The translations under genes and the position numbers were made by a program. This document shows positions 1 through 9,772 of a stretch of DNA of 64,000 nucleotides, in pieces. Below the pieces are notes generated by a model, which saw only the letters and a list, made by a program, of their open reading frames with translations, searched no databases and was not told the DNA's origin. The stretch's first letter is position 1, and each line of letters begins with the position of its first letter. Origin of the DNA: Shewanella phaeophyticola (GTDB lineage Bacteria > Pseudomonadota > Gammaproteobacteria > Enterobacterales > Shewanellaceae); the NCBI RefSeq assembly GCF_025398315.1, contig NZ_JAODOQ010000001.1, positions 3,286,001 through 3,350,000 on the forward strand, given 5' to 3'.

Positions 1-2
1 CC

Positions 3-34
3 AAAAAAAGCCCCCTTTGTCGAAGGAGGCTTTC
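3..34 (-). terminator. Intrinsic terminator of the exported Asp-box gene
   Basis: On the minus strand an 11-bp stem (AAAGCC.. with AAGGAGGCTTT, one mismatch) is followed by seven T residues. It lies about 30 bp past the stop codon of the large exported protein. Confidence 0.7.
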
Positions 35-63
35 GCTAACCATTAAATCAATCTAATGATTCG

Positions 64-3000
64 TTAGTTTTTACTTCTGCGGGTTAATAGCCCAAGTCCA
101 AAGACACCCAATAGCAACTCAAGTAACCCTACGCTACCACCGCTGCTACTACCAGATGTGGTAGTCGCTGTAGAAGTCAGTACCCCAACCGTGACTGGGT
201 CGACAATAGTTCCATTAGCTTCGCCATCTTCATCAAGCTCTCCGCCATCTGTAATACTCACTTGTATCAAGTTATCACCAATGAGTTCCCAATAATCTTC
301 TGCAACCACAACCGTACTGCCGTCATCCTTAACTTTAAGCAACGCAAAGTCTGTGGGTAATGCACTGCCAAAATTAATGGTAACGGAAATCGTACTACCT
401 TCAGCAAGGCCTGTGACGTTGTAGCTAAATTGCGGCATAGGATAAGTATAATCAGTCCCTGTTGCTGTTGTTGAAGACACAACAAGGCCGGTGACACTAC
501 CCTGGTCAACCGTAATAGGCTGGCTATAGTTGTAAATGTAGGTGCCATCATCAAGTAACGTCATAGGAGCGCCTGCATCTTCAAGGTCAGCTTCAGCACG
601 ATACCTCACCACAGTATCTTCATACCCTGCTTCATCTGTTGAAGTTTCCATCCATACCGCATACAAATTATCACCGTTAGGCTTCATTCTGAGTTGTGAT
701 TCAAAGTCAGGTTCGCCTTCTGGATCTAATGGCACGGTAATATTGGCAGATAACAATTTAAGAGGCTCGTAAGTGCGGCCACCATCTCTGGTTTTGGTGA
801 CAAACACATCAAGTTCTGTACCCGTACCAATATGCGCTAAGGTATTTTTGATAGAACCCCAAGCAACAATAAAGGCATTAGGATCTTGGCAATTTTCACC
901 ATCTGGTGCAGTCGCTAAGTCACAGGCAGAGGTACTACTAGGCGCCCCCACAATCCGCGGCTCTTTAATGTCGACTTCTAATGCTGGTAAATAATTGGTC
1001 AAGTTTTGGGTGCCAGTCCAAGTATTACCGCCGTCATAACTACGGCGAGTGAAGAAGTTATAGTTATCTTCGGTTGTGTACTTGGCCAATGCCCAGTCTG
1101 ATGTGTAACTGTAACCAAACAAGATAGTATCACCACGAATAGCACCGCGGTGTGCTCGGGCATCTTCAAGGTTATTATTCTCAGTTGTGATGGTTAATGC
1201 TTCAATGGTCTTAGTTGAGTCATCAGTGGTGACTTCTGCAAATGCATTAGTACTTAGGTTAACGGCACCTGGGTTGCTAATACGATCTGACAGTGTGATA
1301 GGGGGAATGTGGTCTCTATCAGCATCAGTTAAAAAGTAATTACAACCACCCGCTTCTTCATAGGTGACATCTAAAACAGCATCACCGTCGGCAACCTCAA
1401 CGACATTACCTATACCGTCTACATAACCACCAACACCATCAGGATAAACAACAGTTCCAGTCGATGTCAGTACATAACGGGTAAACGTTGTAAAGCTGGT
1501 ATCGACAGCAGGGGTAAAATCAAGCGGGGTTAAACCTGTGTTAGTGGCATCCTCTCCCACTACGCCAATGCGGCCCATGATGTCAGAAGAGCCACCCTGG
1601 TCATACGCCCCTTCTTTCCAGAAAACCATCAACTTGGTACCACTTTGATTAATGGTTTCATCCATGCCTGCAACTTGATTGTAAAAGAAGCGTACGCGTC
1701 GAGCATTTTCTGCAGGATTACTCAGCACACATCCTATACGTGCAGGGTCTTCCCAATCGGGAGACTGATAAACATCACTGACCACGCCTTCAGTATCTGG
1801 ATAGGATACTTGTACATCTTCACCATTGTAAACGGTATCATCATCGGTAAAGTTGCCTTTAGCGCCAGGTTGATTCTGATTTTTAGAATTCCCCGTTGAG
1901 CTGCCGCCTTTTTGTAAACCGGAACTGAATGCGACATTAATATAACTTGCGGGTGGCTGGTCAAAGGTAAAACGGTGATAACGCACAACCTTACCAAAAT
2001 CGACACCTTCACCGCCGCCCTTGGTTTCTTCATAGGCAATAATCGTCACAGGTTTTTGTCCAGGTACTTGGATCATACCTAAATTGGCTCGTGATGCACC
2101 TTCTTTACCGGTTTCGACAAGTAATGGCTGAGTATCTAAACAATCTGATGAGGCCGCACAGATTGGGTCAAGGTAGCCGGTTAGCTCTGTAACAACGTCA
2201 TCCCCTTCACGCTTTTTGAATGTTTTAAAGTTGTTGGTCACACGAGACACATTGGCCGCAAATGAAATATCAGCAAGCGCGGGCGCTTTCATGTCCTCAA
2301 TATAGGTGTACCAAATATCGGTACCTTTATTGACATTTGCCCCACTGGCACCATCGCCAGGATCATCGGCATCTCCTGTTTTTAAGCCTTCAGGATCTTC
2401 TTGCCATGCAACGTTCCACGCCACTTTAGTACCGTCACTATAGCTAGTCGCTCGGGGGGTATTTTGCTTAGCATCACGCTCACCAAAACTTAACTGCTCG
2501 CGCTTCCACGTACCACCAGTAGGATTACTGTCAGCATCTACAGCACTAGGGTTTTTAGTATAAGCAATGTAAGTACAACTAAAGGGTAGCTGTCTTCCCT
2601 CACGGTCAAGGTAGGTTGCAGCTCCCTGATGATAATTATAATCAGGGATGTCATCATCAAGATTTGTTTCATCAATATCAATTGCAGGGCAATATTTATC
2701 AGCCCATGTCACAGCGACATAACCGCTCGCAGCAAAAATATTGGGTTTACCTGAGTCACCGTAAAAATCAGCGAGTGACACATCGCCATTGACATCTGTT
2801 ACCCAGTAACTTTGTTTAGATGTTTTGCGTGCCGTATCAGAAATGTTGACCGCTTGCCCCCAGGTCGCACCGTCATCTTTTGATACGCGTATAAAAATAT
2901 CCTGTGCAGGACGCTCTTTTTGCGCTTTCAAGTCATAAACAGTCTGGCTTTGGCTATTGCCATAAGCATAGGCACTGATTAAATCACCATTGGGCAACCG

Positions 3001-3153
3001 GATTATTTTACCTTTTGACGCTAAATCTTCTGTGAGTACCCCATCGTCATCATGAGGAGATATAGCGGTTACCTCACTTGCTAAGGCAATCGAACACACT
3101 GCGCTTGAAAGGTAGGCAGCGGCCATACAATAGAGTAGTTTTTTAAATTTCAT
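64..3153 (-). CDS. Large exported Asp-box (BNR/sialidase-like) protein with GlyGly-CTERM-type C-terminal anchor
   Basis: 1029 residues. A signal peptide (residues 1-25, ending SIALAS) is followed by a long beta-rich, Asp-rich region. At least three Asp-box motifs are visible (SKDDGATW near residue 90, SYDGGNTW near 703, TRDGGRTY near 786), typical of six-bladed sialidase-fold propellers. No sialidase catalytic set was identified, so enzyme activity is not claimed. The C-terminus is a Ser/Gly-rich stretch, a hydrophobic helix and a final RRSKN, the layout of GlyGly-CTERM tails processed by rhombosortase in type-II-secreting bacteria. Similar Shewanella proteins are, from memory, called choice-of-anchor proteins. 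It stands alone, divergent from a sigma-54 activator, with a sigma-54 promoter about 105 bp upstream of the start. A surface or secreted location is inferred; the function is unknown. Confidence 0.85.
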   Translation of the reverse strand: MKFKKLLYCMAAAYLSSAVCSIALASEVTAISPHDDDGVLTEDLASKGKIIRLPNGDLISAYAYGNSQSQTVYDLKAQKERPAQDIFIRVSKDDGATWGQAVNISDTARKTSKQSYWVTDVNGDVSLADFYGDSGKPNIFAASGYVAVTWADKYCPAIDIDETNLDDDIPDYNYHQGAATYLDREGRQLPFSCTYIAYTKNPSAVDADSNPTGGTWKREQLSFGERDAKQNTPRATSYSDGTKVAWNVAWQEDPEGLKTGDADDPGDGASGANVNKGTDIWYTYIEDMKAPALADISFAANVSRVTNNFKTFKKREGDDVVTELTGYLDPICAASSDCLDTQPLLVETGKEGASRANLGMIQVPGQKPVTIIAYEETKGGGEGVDFGKVVRYHRFTFDQPPASYINVAFSSGLQKGGSSTGNSKNQNQPGAKGNFTDDDTVYNGEDVQVSYPDTEGVVSDVYQSPDWEDPARIGCVLSNPAENARRVRFFYNQVAGMDETINQSGTKLMVFWKEGAYDQGGSSDIMGRIGVVGEDATNTGLTPLDFTPAVDTSFTTFTRYVLTSTGTVVYPDGVGGYVDGIGNVVEVADGDAVLDVTYEEAGGCNYFLTDADRDHIPPITLSDRISNPGAVNLSTNAFAEVTTDDSTKTIEALTITTENNNLEDARAHRGAIRGDTILFGYSYTSDWALAKYTTEDNYNFFTRRSYDGGNTWTGTQNLTNYLPALEVDIKEPRIVGAPSSTSACDLATAPDGENCQDPNAFIVAWGSIKNTLAHIGTGTELDVFVTKTRDGGRTYEPLKLLSANITVPLDPEGEPDFESQLRMKPNGDNLYAVWMETSTDEAGYEDTVVRYRAEADLEDAGAPMTLLDDGTYIYNYSQPITVDQGSVTGLVVSSTTATGTDYTYPMPQFSYNVTGLAEGSTISVTINFGSALPTDFALLKVKDDGSTVVVAEDYWELIGDNLIQVSITDGGELDEDGEANGTIVDPVTVGVLTSTATTTSGSSSGGSVGLLELLLGVFGLGLLTRRSKN

Positions 3154-3258
3154 AATAAAATTTCCTTATTGTCATTATTCAATGAAAAATCTTATTGTTA
3201 ATTTCCTATCACCAAATTCCTATCATCAAATCCCAAATGAATTGGATAATTTATATAC

Positions 3259-3274
3259 AGCAATGACCGCGCCA
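3259..3274 (-). promoter_or_regulatory. Sigma-54 (-24/-12) promoter of the exported Asp-box gene
   Basis: Read on the minus strand the site is TGGCGCGGTCATTGCT. Against the consensus TGGCACG-N4-TTGCW only one position differs, and GG and GC are exactly 10 nt apart. The predicted start is near 3248, giving a leader of about 95 nt. The divergent neighbour is a sigma-54 activator, which supports the call. Confidence 0.82.
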
Positions 3275-3368
3275 TAATGATAGCCGCACAAAAAATTTTC
3301 GATAAACACTGATAAATATCAAGTTTATGTGTTTGATTGATATACATAGTTTTTGTTTTTGTTAACAT

Positions 3369-3400
3369 AATTGTCATAAGTGACAATTTTGTTGACAAAA
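3369..3400. promoter_or_regulatory. Putative upstream activator site, two adjacent palindromes
   Basis: AATTGTCA (3369-3376) and TGACAATT (3381-3388) form a perfect 8-bp inverted repeat with a 4-bp spacer. An overlapping second repeat pairs TTTTGT (3387-3392) with ACAAAA (3395-3400). The pair lies 120-150 bp upstream of the predicted sigma-54 transcription start and just before the activator gene, the expected place for an enhancer site that could also autoregulate the activator. Confidence 0.6.
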
Positions 3401-3412
3401 ATGGAGTCAGTT

Positions 3413-4708
3413 ATGCAGATTAGCCAAAACCAAGGCAATGAAGATTTTGCCATTATGCTAAATGCTTATGATTGCCCAGCAATATTGGTCACACCGCAAT
3501 ACCAAATATTGGCAACGAATAAACACTATCTTGAAAGTTACGGGGCAATCGATCAAAGCCAAGCAGCTTATTGTTTCAAGGTGTCTCATTCTAATGATGC
3601 CCCTTGTGAGCAAGCAGGAGAGGCCTGTCCTTTATTTGCCGCGTGTGCTTCTGGCAAAAAAGAACGTGCACTGCATATTCATCATTCTCCCCATGGCAAA
3701 CAACATATCGACATTGAAATTCTGCCTATTTTAGACCACAACGGAGAGGTCAAATATTGTGTTGAGTTGTTAAAATCAGTCACCCAGACCAACCCAAAAA
3801 TTGGCAATAATGAAATGGTGGGTGCCAGTCCTGCATTTAATCAATTAGTCGAAAACATTACCCGCGTGGCACCGACAGATGCATCGGTGTTATTAGTAGG
3901 AGAAACCGGAAGCGGTAAAGAAATCGCGGCTGCAGCTGTGCATCTCGCCAGTAATAGAAAAGAGCATCCTATGGTGATACTAGAATGCTCAGGGCTAACT
4001 GAACCATTATTTGAAAGTGAGTTATTTGGCCACATAAAAGGGGCTTTTACTGGCGCACTGTACAATAAACAAGGCCTAGTTGAAGTGGCACACGGCGGAA
4101 CATTGTTTTTAGATGAAATTGGCGACGTGCCTTATGAATTACAAATCAAATTACTGCGTCTAATTGAAACCGGCACATATCGCCCTGTAGGTAGTAGAGA
4201 AACCAAGCGGTCAGACTTCAGACTCATTTGCGCAACAAACCAAGATATTATTAGCATGGTAGAACGGGGCGAATTTAGGCGAGACTTATACTATCGTATC
4301 AATGTGTTTCCGATTCATATCCCCTCTTTAAATGAGCGAAAACAAGATATTCCACTGTTAACAAAAACCCTTCTTCAACGAATTGATCAAAGCGGTCAAT
4401 ATAGCGTGACAGATTGCGCCATCAACTTGCTCAAAAAACATGATTTTATGGGTAATATTAGGGAACTACGTAATATTTTGTCACGGGCATTAGTGCTATC
4501 AAACACCCTAATAATTGATCTGCATGTGATTAAAACCTGCCTTGAGATAGATCGTGAAATTAGTGGGGATTCAGGTTCGGCAACAGACTTGAAAAACAAT
4601 GAGCTTAACTACCTAAGGCGACTTATTGACAGTGTCGATGGCGATAAAGATAAAGCCGCTGCACTGGCCGGTATTAGCACTCGCTCATTATACCGGAAGT
4701 TACAATAA
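3413..4708 (+). CDS. Sigma-54-dependent activator with Cys-rich PAS-like sensor domain
   Basis: About 431 residues from ATG 3413, chosen because GGAG at 3403-3406 precedes it at good spacing; an upstream in-frame start has no such site. Domains in order: a PAS-like N-terminal sensor (about 1-120), an AAA+ sigma-54 interaction domain with Walker A GETGSGKE, the GAFTGA loop and Walker B FLDEIG, and a Fis-type helix-turn-helix ending STRSLYRKLQ. The sensor carries clustered Cys and His residues (C-x3-SH-x5-PC-x5-ACPL-x3-C), suggesting redox, metal or cofactor sensing; that is inference. It is divergent from the exported Asp-box gene, whose promoter is sigma-54 type, so that gene is the likely target. 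Confidence 0.88.
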   Translation: MQISQNQGNEDFAIMLNAYDCPAILVTPQYQILATNKHYLESYGAIDQSQAAYCFKVSHSNDAPCEQAGEACPLFAACASGKKERALHIHHSPHGKQHIDIEILPILDHNGEVKYCVELLKSVTQTNPKIGNNEMVGASPAFNQLVENITRVAPTDASVLLVGETGSGKEIAAAAVHLASNRKEHPMVILECSGLTEPLFESELFGHIKGAFTGALYNKQGLVEVAHGGTLFLDEIGDVPYELQIKLLRLIETGTYRPVGSRETKRSDFRLICATNQDIISMVERGEFRRDLYYRINVFPIHIPSLNERKQDIPLLTKTLLQRIDQSGQYSVTDCAINLLKKHDFMGNIRELRNILSRALVLSNTLIIDLHVIKTCLEIDREISGDSGSATDLKNNELNYLRRLIDSVDGDKDKAAALAGISTRSLYRKLQ

Positions 4709-4724
4709 ACTCATGCAAAAAGCA

Positions 4725-4751
4725 CAAAACAGGCCTCTTAGGCCTGTTTTG
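4725..4751. terminator. Bidirectional terminator between convergent genes
   Basis: Perfect 11-bp stem CAAAACAGGCC / GGCCTGTTTTG around a 5-nt loop, between the sigma-54 activator and the convergent NAD(P)-binding oxidoreductase. Confidence 0.75.
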
Positions 4752-4764
4752 ATTAAGCATCCAC

Positions 4765-5403
4765 TTAGTAAGCAACACTTATACGTTGGTTAATATGCTT
4801 GGCATTTTCGGCTTCATCAACCATGGCTTTAGCAAAGTCCACAACGGAAACGCGGCTTTGACCCGCGGCATCGGTAAAGAATTCATCACCGCCTAAACGA
4901 TATGGAGCTTCAGACTCACCCGGGAAAATCATTGCTGCTGGGCTAACAAAGGTCCAGTTTATCGCAGACTTGGTTGCACGAAATGCTGCTAATGCTTCAC
5001 CTTGCGCAATGGCTTCAGCCTTGTATTCCTCAGGAAACTCAGGTGTTGATACCAACGTCACCCCTGGTGCCACTTCTAGGCTACCTGCTCCACCAACCCA
5101 CAATAAACGTGGCGAGCCTGCTTGCGGTAAATATTGCAATAACTGCGCTGCAGTTTGAGCTACAACGTCATGATTTTGCGCTGCACGGCCACTGACCGAG
5201 GCGATGACCACATCAACATCAGCAAAAGCAGTTGCAACGTTTTGTGCTGTCATTTGAGTAATATCAAGGGTTCGCACGTTAATATCTTGGGTCACTTTGC
5301 TGGCGTCACGAACAACGGCAACCACGTCATGACCACGACCAATCGCTTCTTGGGTAATAGTGCCACCAATCCAACCTGTTGCGCCTAATACTGCTAGTTT
5401 CAT
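4765..5403 (-). CDS. NAD(P)-binding atypical SDR / NmrA-like oxidoreductase
   Basis: 212 residues from the ATG at 5403, giving MKLAVLGATGWIGG; an upstream in-frame start would add 23 residues before the Rossmann fold and is unlikely. The N-terminal GATGWIGG loop matches the GxxGxxG dinucleotide-binding motif of atypical short-chain dehydrogenases (NAD(P)H-binding or NmrA-like group). The length suits this group, whose members are cytoplasmic reductases or redox sensors of unknown substrate. It is divergent from the photolyase-family gene across a gap of about 190 bp and convergent with the sigma-54 activator. The substrate cannot be told from sequence. Confidence 0.85.
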   Translation of the reverse strand: MKLAVLGATGWIGGTITQEAIGRGHDVVAVVRDASKVTQDINVRTLDITQMTAQNVATAFADVDVVIASVSGRAAQNHDVVAQTAAQLLQYLPQAGSPRLLWVGGAGSLEVAPGVTLVSTPEFPEEYKAEAIAQGEALAAFRATKSAINWTFVSPAAMIFPGESEAPYRLGGDEFFTDAAGQSRVSVVDFAKAMVDEAENAKHINQRISVAY

Positions 5404-5595
5404 GTTTTGTCTCGCTCTATTAATTAACAATGGAGCCAGTTTACAAGTAAGCATTAACGAGATAAATAACACCTATTGCGCATAATTGTTTCAAATAGAG
5501 ACACAAACGAAGCTATATTTTCCCCCCTAAAAAGCAATCTAAACCCCGAGTTAACACGTATCTCATTACTCATTCAGCATGAGATTTTTGCCACC

Positions 5596-7112
5596 ATGGC
5601 CGACACGACCAAACAAGCTATTAATATCGTCTGGTTTAAACGCGACTTGCGTTTGTCTGATCATCAGCCGCTTGTCGATGCGTTTAATCATGATTTGCCC
5701 TGTTTGCTGATTTATACCTTTGAGCCATTTATGTTAGCCGACGCCCATTACAACGAACGTCATTGGCGCTTTGTGTGGCAGTCATTGCAGGATATGAATC
5801 AACAGCTAAATCGATTTAAAGGCCAGATCTACATCTTTGACCTGCCGATCATTGACCTGCTGCAAGCGTTACATCAACAGTTTGAAATAAAAAATATTTA
5901 TAGTCATCAAGAGATAGGTTTGCACAACAGTTTTGAGCGCGATAAAGCCGTAGCACACTGGTGTAATCAACAACATATTCATTGGCAACAATCACCCACT
6001 GGCGCCGTGGTTCGGGGGCGTAAACATCGCATTGCCTGGGATCAACATTGGAAACAAGTCATGAACAGCCCTATTGCGATCCCTCAATGGCAGCAATGCC
6101 AGATACAAACACTCAATCACTATCAAGTTCCGACGTTTGATGATGCTATCATAACCGCCAATGACCAGTTTCAATCTGGAGGATATAAGGCGGCCAGAGC
6201 AATACTGAGTAGTTTTTTGACTCACAGAGGTAAAAACTACCAGCGCAGCATTTCTAGCCCGAGCTTAAGTCGTACTCATTGCTCACGCTTATCGCCGTAT
6301 TTAGCTTGGGGAAACATCAGTTTAAAGCAGGTATATCAAGCCACATTAACACGCTACAACGAGGCTAAAAATACAAACAAGGCGTGGAGAAAACCCTTAC
6401 TCGCCATGATGTCGCGCCTGCACTGGCATTGTCATTTTATGCAAAAATTTGAAAGCCAATGCAGTATGGAATTCACCCCAGTGAATCCTGGATATCTTGA
6501 TTACCCCTACCGCACAGATAGCCAAGTACAACAGGATCTTCAGCGCTGGGCAGAAGGCCAAACCGACATTCCGATTATTGATGCCTGCATGCGTTGTTTA
6601 CGCCAAACTGGCTACATTAACTTTAGAATGCGCGCCATGTTGGTTAGTTTTGTGACCCACCATCTTAATATTGCTTGGCAACATGCAAGCTTACCTTTAG
6701 CTAATTATTTTCTCGATTTTGAGCCAGGTATTCACTACCCACAACTGCAAATGCAGGCTTCTGTCACAGGCATTAACACCATCAGGCTGTATAACCCCAT
6801 TAAACAGTCACAGGATCAGGAATCCCTAACGGTGAGTTTATTCGTCAGTGGTGCCCCGAGCTTAACAACTTACCCAATGACTATATCCACCAGCCATGGC
6901 TACAGCCGCCCATGGAGGCGATTTTTAACGACATCGTTTTAGGCCGTGACTACCCCGAACCTATGATTGATTTAACTGTGGCATCACAAGCTGCCCGCGA
7001 TCGCTTATGGTCATATCGCGAACAGCCACAAGTTAAACAACATATTACGGCAGTGTTAAATCGCCATGTGCGCCCAAAAGCCAAACGTACGAGCCATCGC
7101 CATGACACATAA
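5596..7112 (+). CDS. Photolyase/cryptochrome-family flavoprotein (frameshifted)
   Basis: Reads from ATG 5596 ([19 protein letters not shown]), the normal start of the alpha/beta antenna domain of deoxyribodipyrimidine photolyases. The FAD domain includes [18 protein letters not shown] and [15 protein letters not shown]. The family repairs UV pyrimidine dimers with blue light or senses light. The frame breaks near 6820-6830: after QDQES the expected continuation [13 protein letters not shown] is found in the next frame and runs to 7112. One missing base explains this. Joined length is about 505 residues, normal for the family. It is the first gene of a run with DUF2256 and a second photolyase-like gene. 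Single lesion, so sequence error is as likely as inactivation. Confidence 0.82.
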
Positions 7113-7236
7113 AAAACCTCATCTGCCACACAAAGTCTGTGTTGTGTGCCAACGACCTTTTGCCTGGCGTAAAAAATGGGCTAAAGACTGGAAAAACGTT
7201 AAATATTGTTCTGAACGCTGTCGCCGGCACCAATAA
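7102..7236 (+). CDS. DUF2256 small zinc-ribbon-like protein
   Basis: 44 residues, too short for many gene finders. ATG 7102 overlaps the end of the photolyase gene by 11 bp, suggesting translational coupling. The product is basic with two Cys pairs (VCVVC and YCSERC) and a WRKKWAKDW core, the pattern of DUF2256 proteins. From established gene neighbourhoods this family often sits beside photolyase/cryptochrome genes; its function is unknown. Here it lies between two photolyase-family genes, 15 bp before the second. A role tied to light repair is inference. Confidence 0.8.
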   Translation: MTHKKPHLPHKVCVVCQRPFAWRKKWAKDWKNVKYCSERCRRHQ

Positions 7237-7251
7237 TTAAAGGTAATAACT

Positions 7252-8838
7252 ATGACGATGCTTTACACACAGGCTTCACCAACATTGCTGCCGCAAACCA
7301 CCACATTAAGACTCATTTTGGGCGACCAACTTGATGCATCTCACAGTTGGTTTAAGCAAGTTAGTCCAAATACAGTGTATTTGATTGCCGAACTAGGCCA
7401 GGAAGCCACCTACACCACTCACCATGTGCAAAAAGTTTGTGCCTTTTTTAGCGCCATGGCCGAATTCGCCAACGCCCTAGCTAATTGCGGCCACCAAGTG
7501 ATTTACCTTACGCTAGATGAGACACAACATTACTCAGACTTGCCCACATTGCTTGAGCACATCATTACCAGCAAACAGCTCACGGCATTTGAGTACCAAC
7601 AGCCAGATGAATATCGCCTAGCACAACAGTTAGCTGAGTTGGCCTGGCCAAATGTGACCAAAAACAAGTATGACAGCGAGCATTTTTTATTGCCGTTTGA
7701 CGATATCAAGGCGCAATTTGCAGCTAACAAACATGTTAAAATGGAATTTTTTTATCGGCGTATGCGCAAACGCTTTAATGTGCTGATGCAAGACGATGAG
7801 CCTTTAGGCGGACAATGGAATTTTGACTCGCAAAACCGCGAATATTTTAAACAACAAGACCTCGCCGACATTCCCTCGCCGTTATTATTTGCTAACGATG
7901 TCAGCGCTATTTTAGCCAGGCTACAACGGCACAATATCAACACGATTGGTAAAGCACAAAGCCAATTATTGTGGCCGGTTAATCGCCGTCAATCTCGGCA
8001 GTTACTTGATTATTTTTGCCAGCACTTACTCATTCGTTTTGGGCGTTTTCAAGATGCGATGACCGAAAACAGCCGTGCCGATTGGAGCCTATATCATTCA
8101 CGCCTTTCATTTGCCATTAATGCAAAAATGATTTCTCCCAGTGAAGTAATCAATAAAGTGATTCAATACTGGCAAGCCAATCAACAAGAAATATCACTCA
8201 CCCAAGTTGAAGGGTTTGTGAGGCAAATACTGGGCTGGCGTGAATATGTACGCGGTATTTATTGGGGCAACATGCCCAAATATGCCACTAAAAATGCCTT
8301 ACAAGCCCAAAGGCCATTGCCAAATTATTTTTGGATCGCCAACACCAAAATGAATTGCATGCACCAAGCCATCAAGCAGTCACTCGACTATGCCTACGCT
8401 CACCACATTCAACGGTTAATGGTCACGGGTTGTTTTAGTTTGCTTGCGGGGCTACACCCAGATGAGGTAGACCAATGGTATCTAGGTATTTACATTGATG
8501 CCATTGAATGGGTCGAAATGCCCAACACCCGTGGTATGACTCAATTTGCCGACGGCGGTATTGTCGCCACGAAACCTTACGCCGCCAGTGGCAACTACCT
8601 GAATAAAATGAGCGACTATTGCAAAAGCTGTCATTACAATGTCAAACTCAAAACAGAAGACAACGCTTGCCCATTCAACAGTTTATATTGGCACTTTATT
8701 CAGCGTCATCAGCAACACTTTAACCGTAATCCACGCATGACGATGGTGTATAAAAACTGGCAAAAAATGGATGAACACACCCAACAAGCCATTATTAATA
8801 AAGCCAATAACCTGTTGGAAAACATAGAAAGCTTATAA
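7252..8838 (+). CDS. Fe-S photolyase-related protein (PhrB/CryB, DPRP type)
   Basis: 528 residues from ATG 7252, with AAAGG at 7239-7243. The protein opens with TTTLRLILGDQLD, typical of deoxyribodipyrimidine photolyase-related proteins. The C-terminal part has YCKSCHYNVK and NACPFNSLYW, which supply the conserved Cys ligands of the [4Fe-4S] cluster found in bacterial (6-4) photolyases and CryB-type cryptochromes. Family length is about 500-530, so the gene looks complete. It follows DUF2256 by 15 bp and probably shares its transcript. Likely role: light-driven repair of (6-4) photoproducts or light sensing; which of the two cannot be decided here. Confidence 0.88.
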   Translation: MTMLYTQASPTLLPQTTTLRLILGDQLDASHSWFKQVSPNTVYLIAELGQEATYTTHHVQKVCAFFSAMAEFANALANCGHQVIYLTLDETQHYSDLPTLLEHIITSKQLTAFEYQQPDEYRLAQQLAELAWPNVTKNKYDSEHFLLPFDDIKAQFAANKHVKMEFFYRRMRKRFNVLMQDDEPLGGQWNFDSQNREYFKQQDLADIPSPLLFANDVSAILARLQRHNINTIGKAQSQLLWPVNRRQSRQLLDYFCQHLLIRFGRFQDAMTENSRADWSLYHSRLSFAINAKMISPSEVINKVIQYWQANQQEISLTQVEGFVRQILGWREYVRGIYWGNMPKYATKNALQAQRPLPNYFWIANTKMNCMHQAIKQSLDYAYAHHIQRLMVTGCFSLLAGLHPDEVDQWYLGIYIDAIEWVEMPNTRGMTQFADGGIVATKPYAASGNYLNKMSDYCKSCHYNVKLKTEDNACPFNSLYWHFIQRHQQHFNRNPRMTMVYKNWQKMDEHTQQAIINKANNLLENIESL

Positions 8839-8866
8839 CCATTGGCTGTCGAGATAGGACGATGTG

Positions 8867-9772
8867 ATGGACAAAATATCTGCAATACGCAGCTTTGTTG
8901 AAGTAGCAAGCTGTGGCAGTTTTACCCAAGCGGCGGAGCAACTGGGTTTAAGCCGATTACAGGTTTCTCGGCACATAAAAGAAGTTGAGCAATGGCTGGC
9001 ATTACGCTTACTGCACCGCACTACACGCCGAGTGAGCCTTACCTTGCAAGGTGAAGAGGCGCTTAATTACTGCCAACGTATTTTAAGCGAAGTCACCGCC
9101 ATGGAAGCGCGCGCCCACAGCCACAATACTGAACTGGTTGGTACAATTAGAATCGCCTCCCCTATCGGCCTTGGACAGCAAAATCTGTACGATGTAGTCG
9201 AGGCTTTTTGCCGTCTTCATCCTCAGGTCAATATTCAATTATTACTGTCAGATAATGTCTCGCAATTAGTCAACGACAGGGTTGATATCGCTCTGCGTTA
9301 CACCCACCAACCAGATGAAAGCTTAATTGCTAGACGTTTAATGCACATCGACAACGTCATCTGCGCCTCGCCAGACTACTTGGCGCAACATGCCGCCATT
9401 TGGGCGCCAAATGATTTGCTACAACACAATTGCTTACGGCACTCGAGCCAGCAACGTTGGGAGGTTATTGCGGATTCGCAATCTCACAAGCTTGATGTAA
9501 AAGGCAATTTACAGGCTAACGATATGGGCGTATTAATCAATGCTGCTCTGCGTGGAAATGGCATAGTGTGCTTGCCTACCGATTTGGCAAACCATTATCT
9601 AAGCCGCGCTGAACTAATCGAAGTTCTGCCCAATACCACGGCGCCGGGTAAAACCTTATGGGCGGTATACCTGTCACGCAGTTACCAACAAACCGTTGTT
9701 AGAGCCTTTATCGACTTTACCGCCAATGCCTGGCAGCAAGATATAAAAAAATGGCAAGGCGCATCACGTTAA
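8867..9772 (+). CDS. LysR-family transcriptional regulator
   Basis: 301 residues from ATG 8867, preceded by AGGA at 8856-8859; a GTG three bases upstream is an alternative. An N-terminal winged helix-turn-helix (FVEVASCGSFTQAAEQLGLSRLQVSRHIKEVE, read in pieces) and an effector domain of usual length make this a LysR regulator of the CrgA/AaeR-like group, with RTTRRVSLT after the recognition helix. It starts 28 bp after the Fe-S photolyase and overlaps the stop codon of the convergent hydrolase by 4 bp. Targets are unknown; LysR proteins commonly act on divergent genes, but none is divergent here. Confidence 0.88.
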   Translation: MDKISAIRSFVEVASCGSFTQAAEQLGLSRLQVSRHIKEVEQWLALRLLHRTTRRVSLTLQGEEALNYCQRILSEVTAMEARAHSHNTELVGTIRIASPIGLGQQNLYDVVEAFCRLHPQVNIQLLLSDNVSQLVNDRVDIALRYTHQPDESLIARRLMHIDNVICASPDYLAQHAAIWAPNDLLQHNCLRHSSQQRWEVIADSQSHKLDVKGNLQANDMGVLINAALRGNGIVCLPTDLANHYLSRAELIEVLPNTTAPGKTLWAVYLSRSYQQTVVRAFIDFTANAWQQDIKKWQGASR

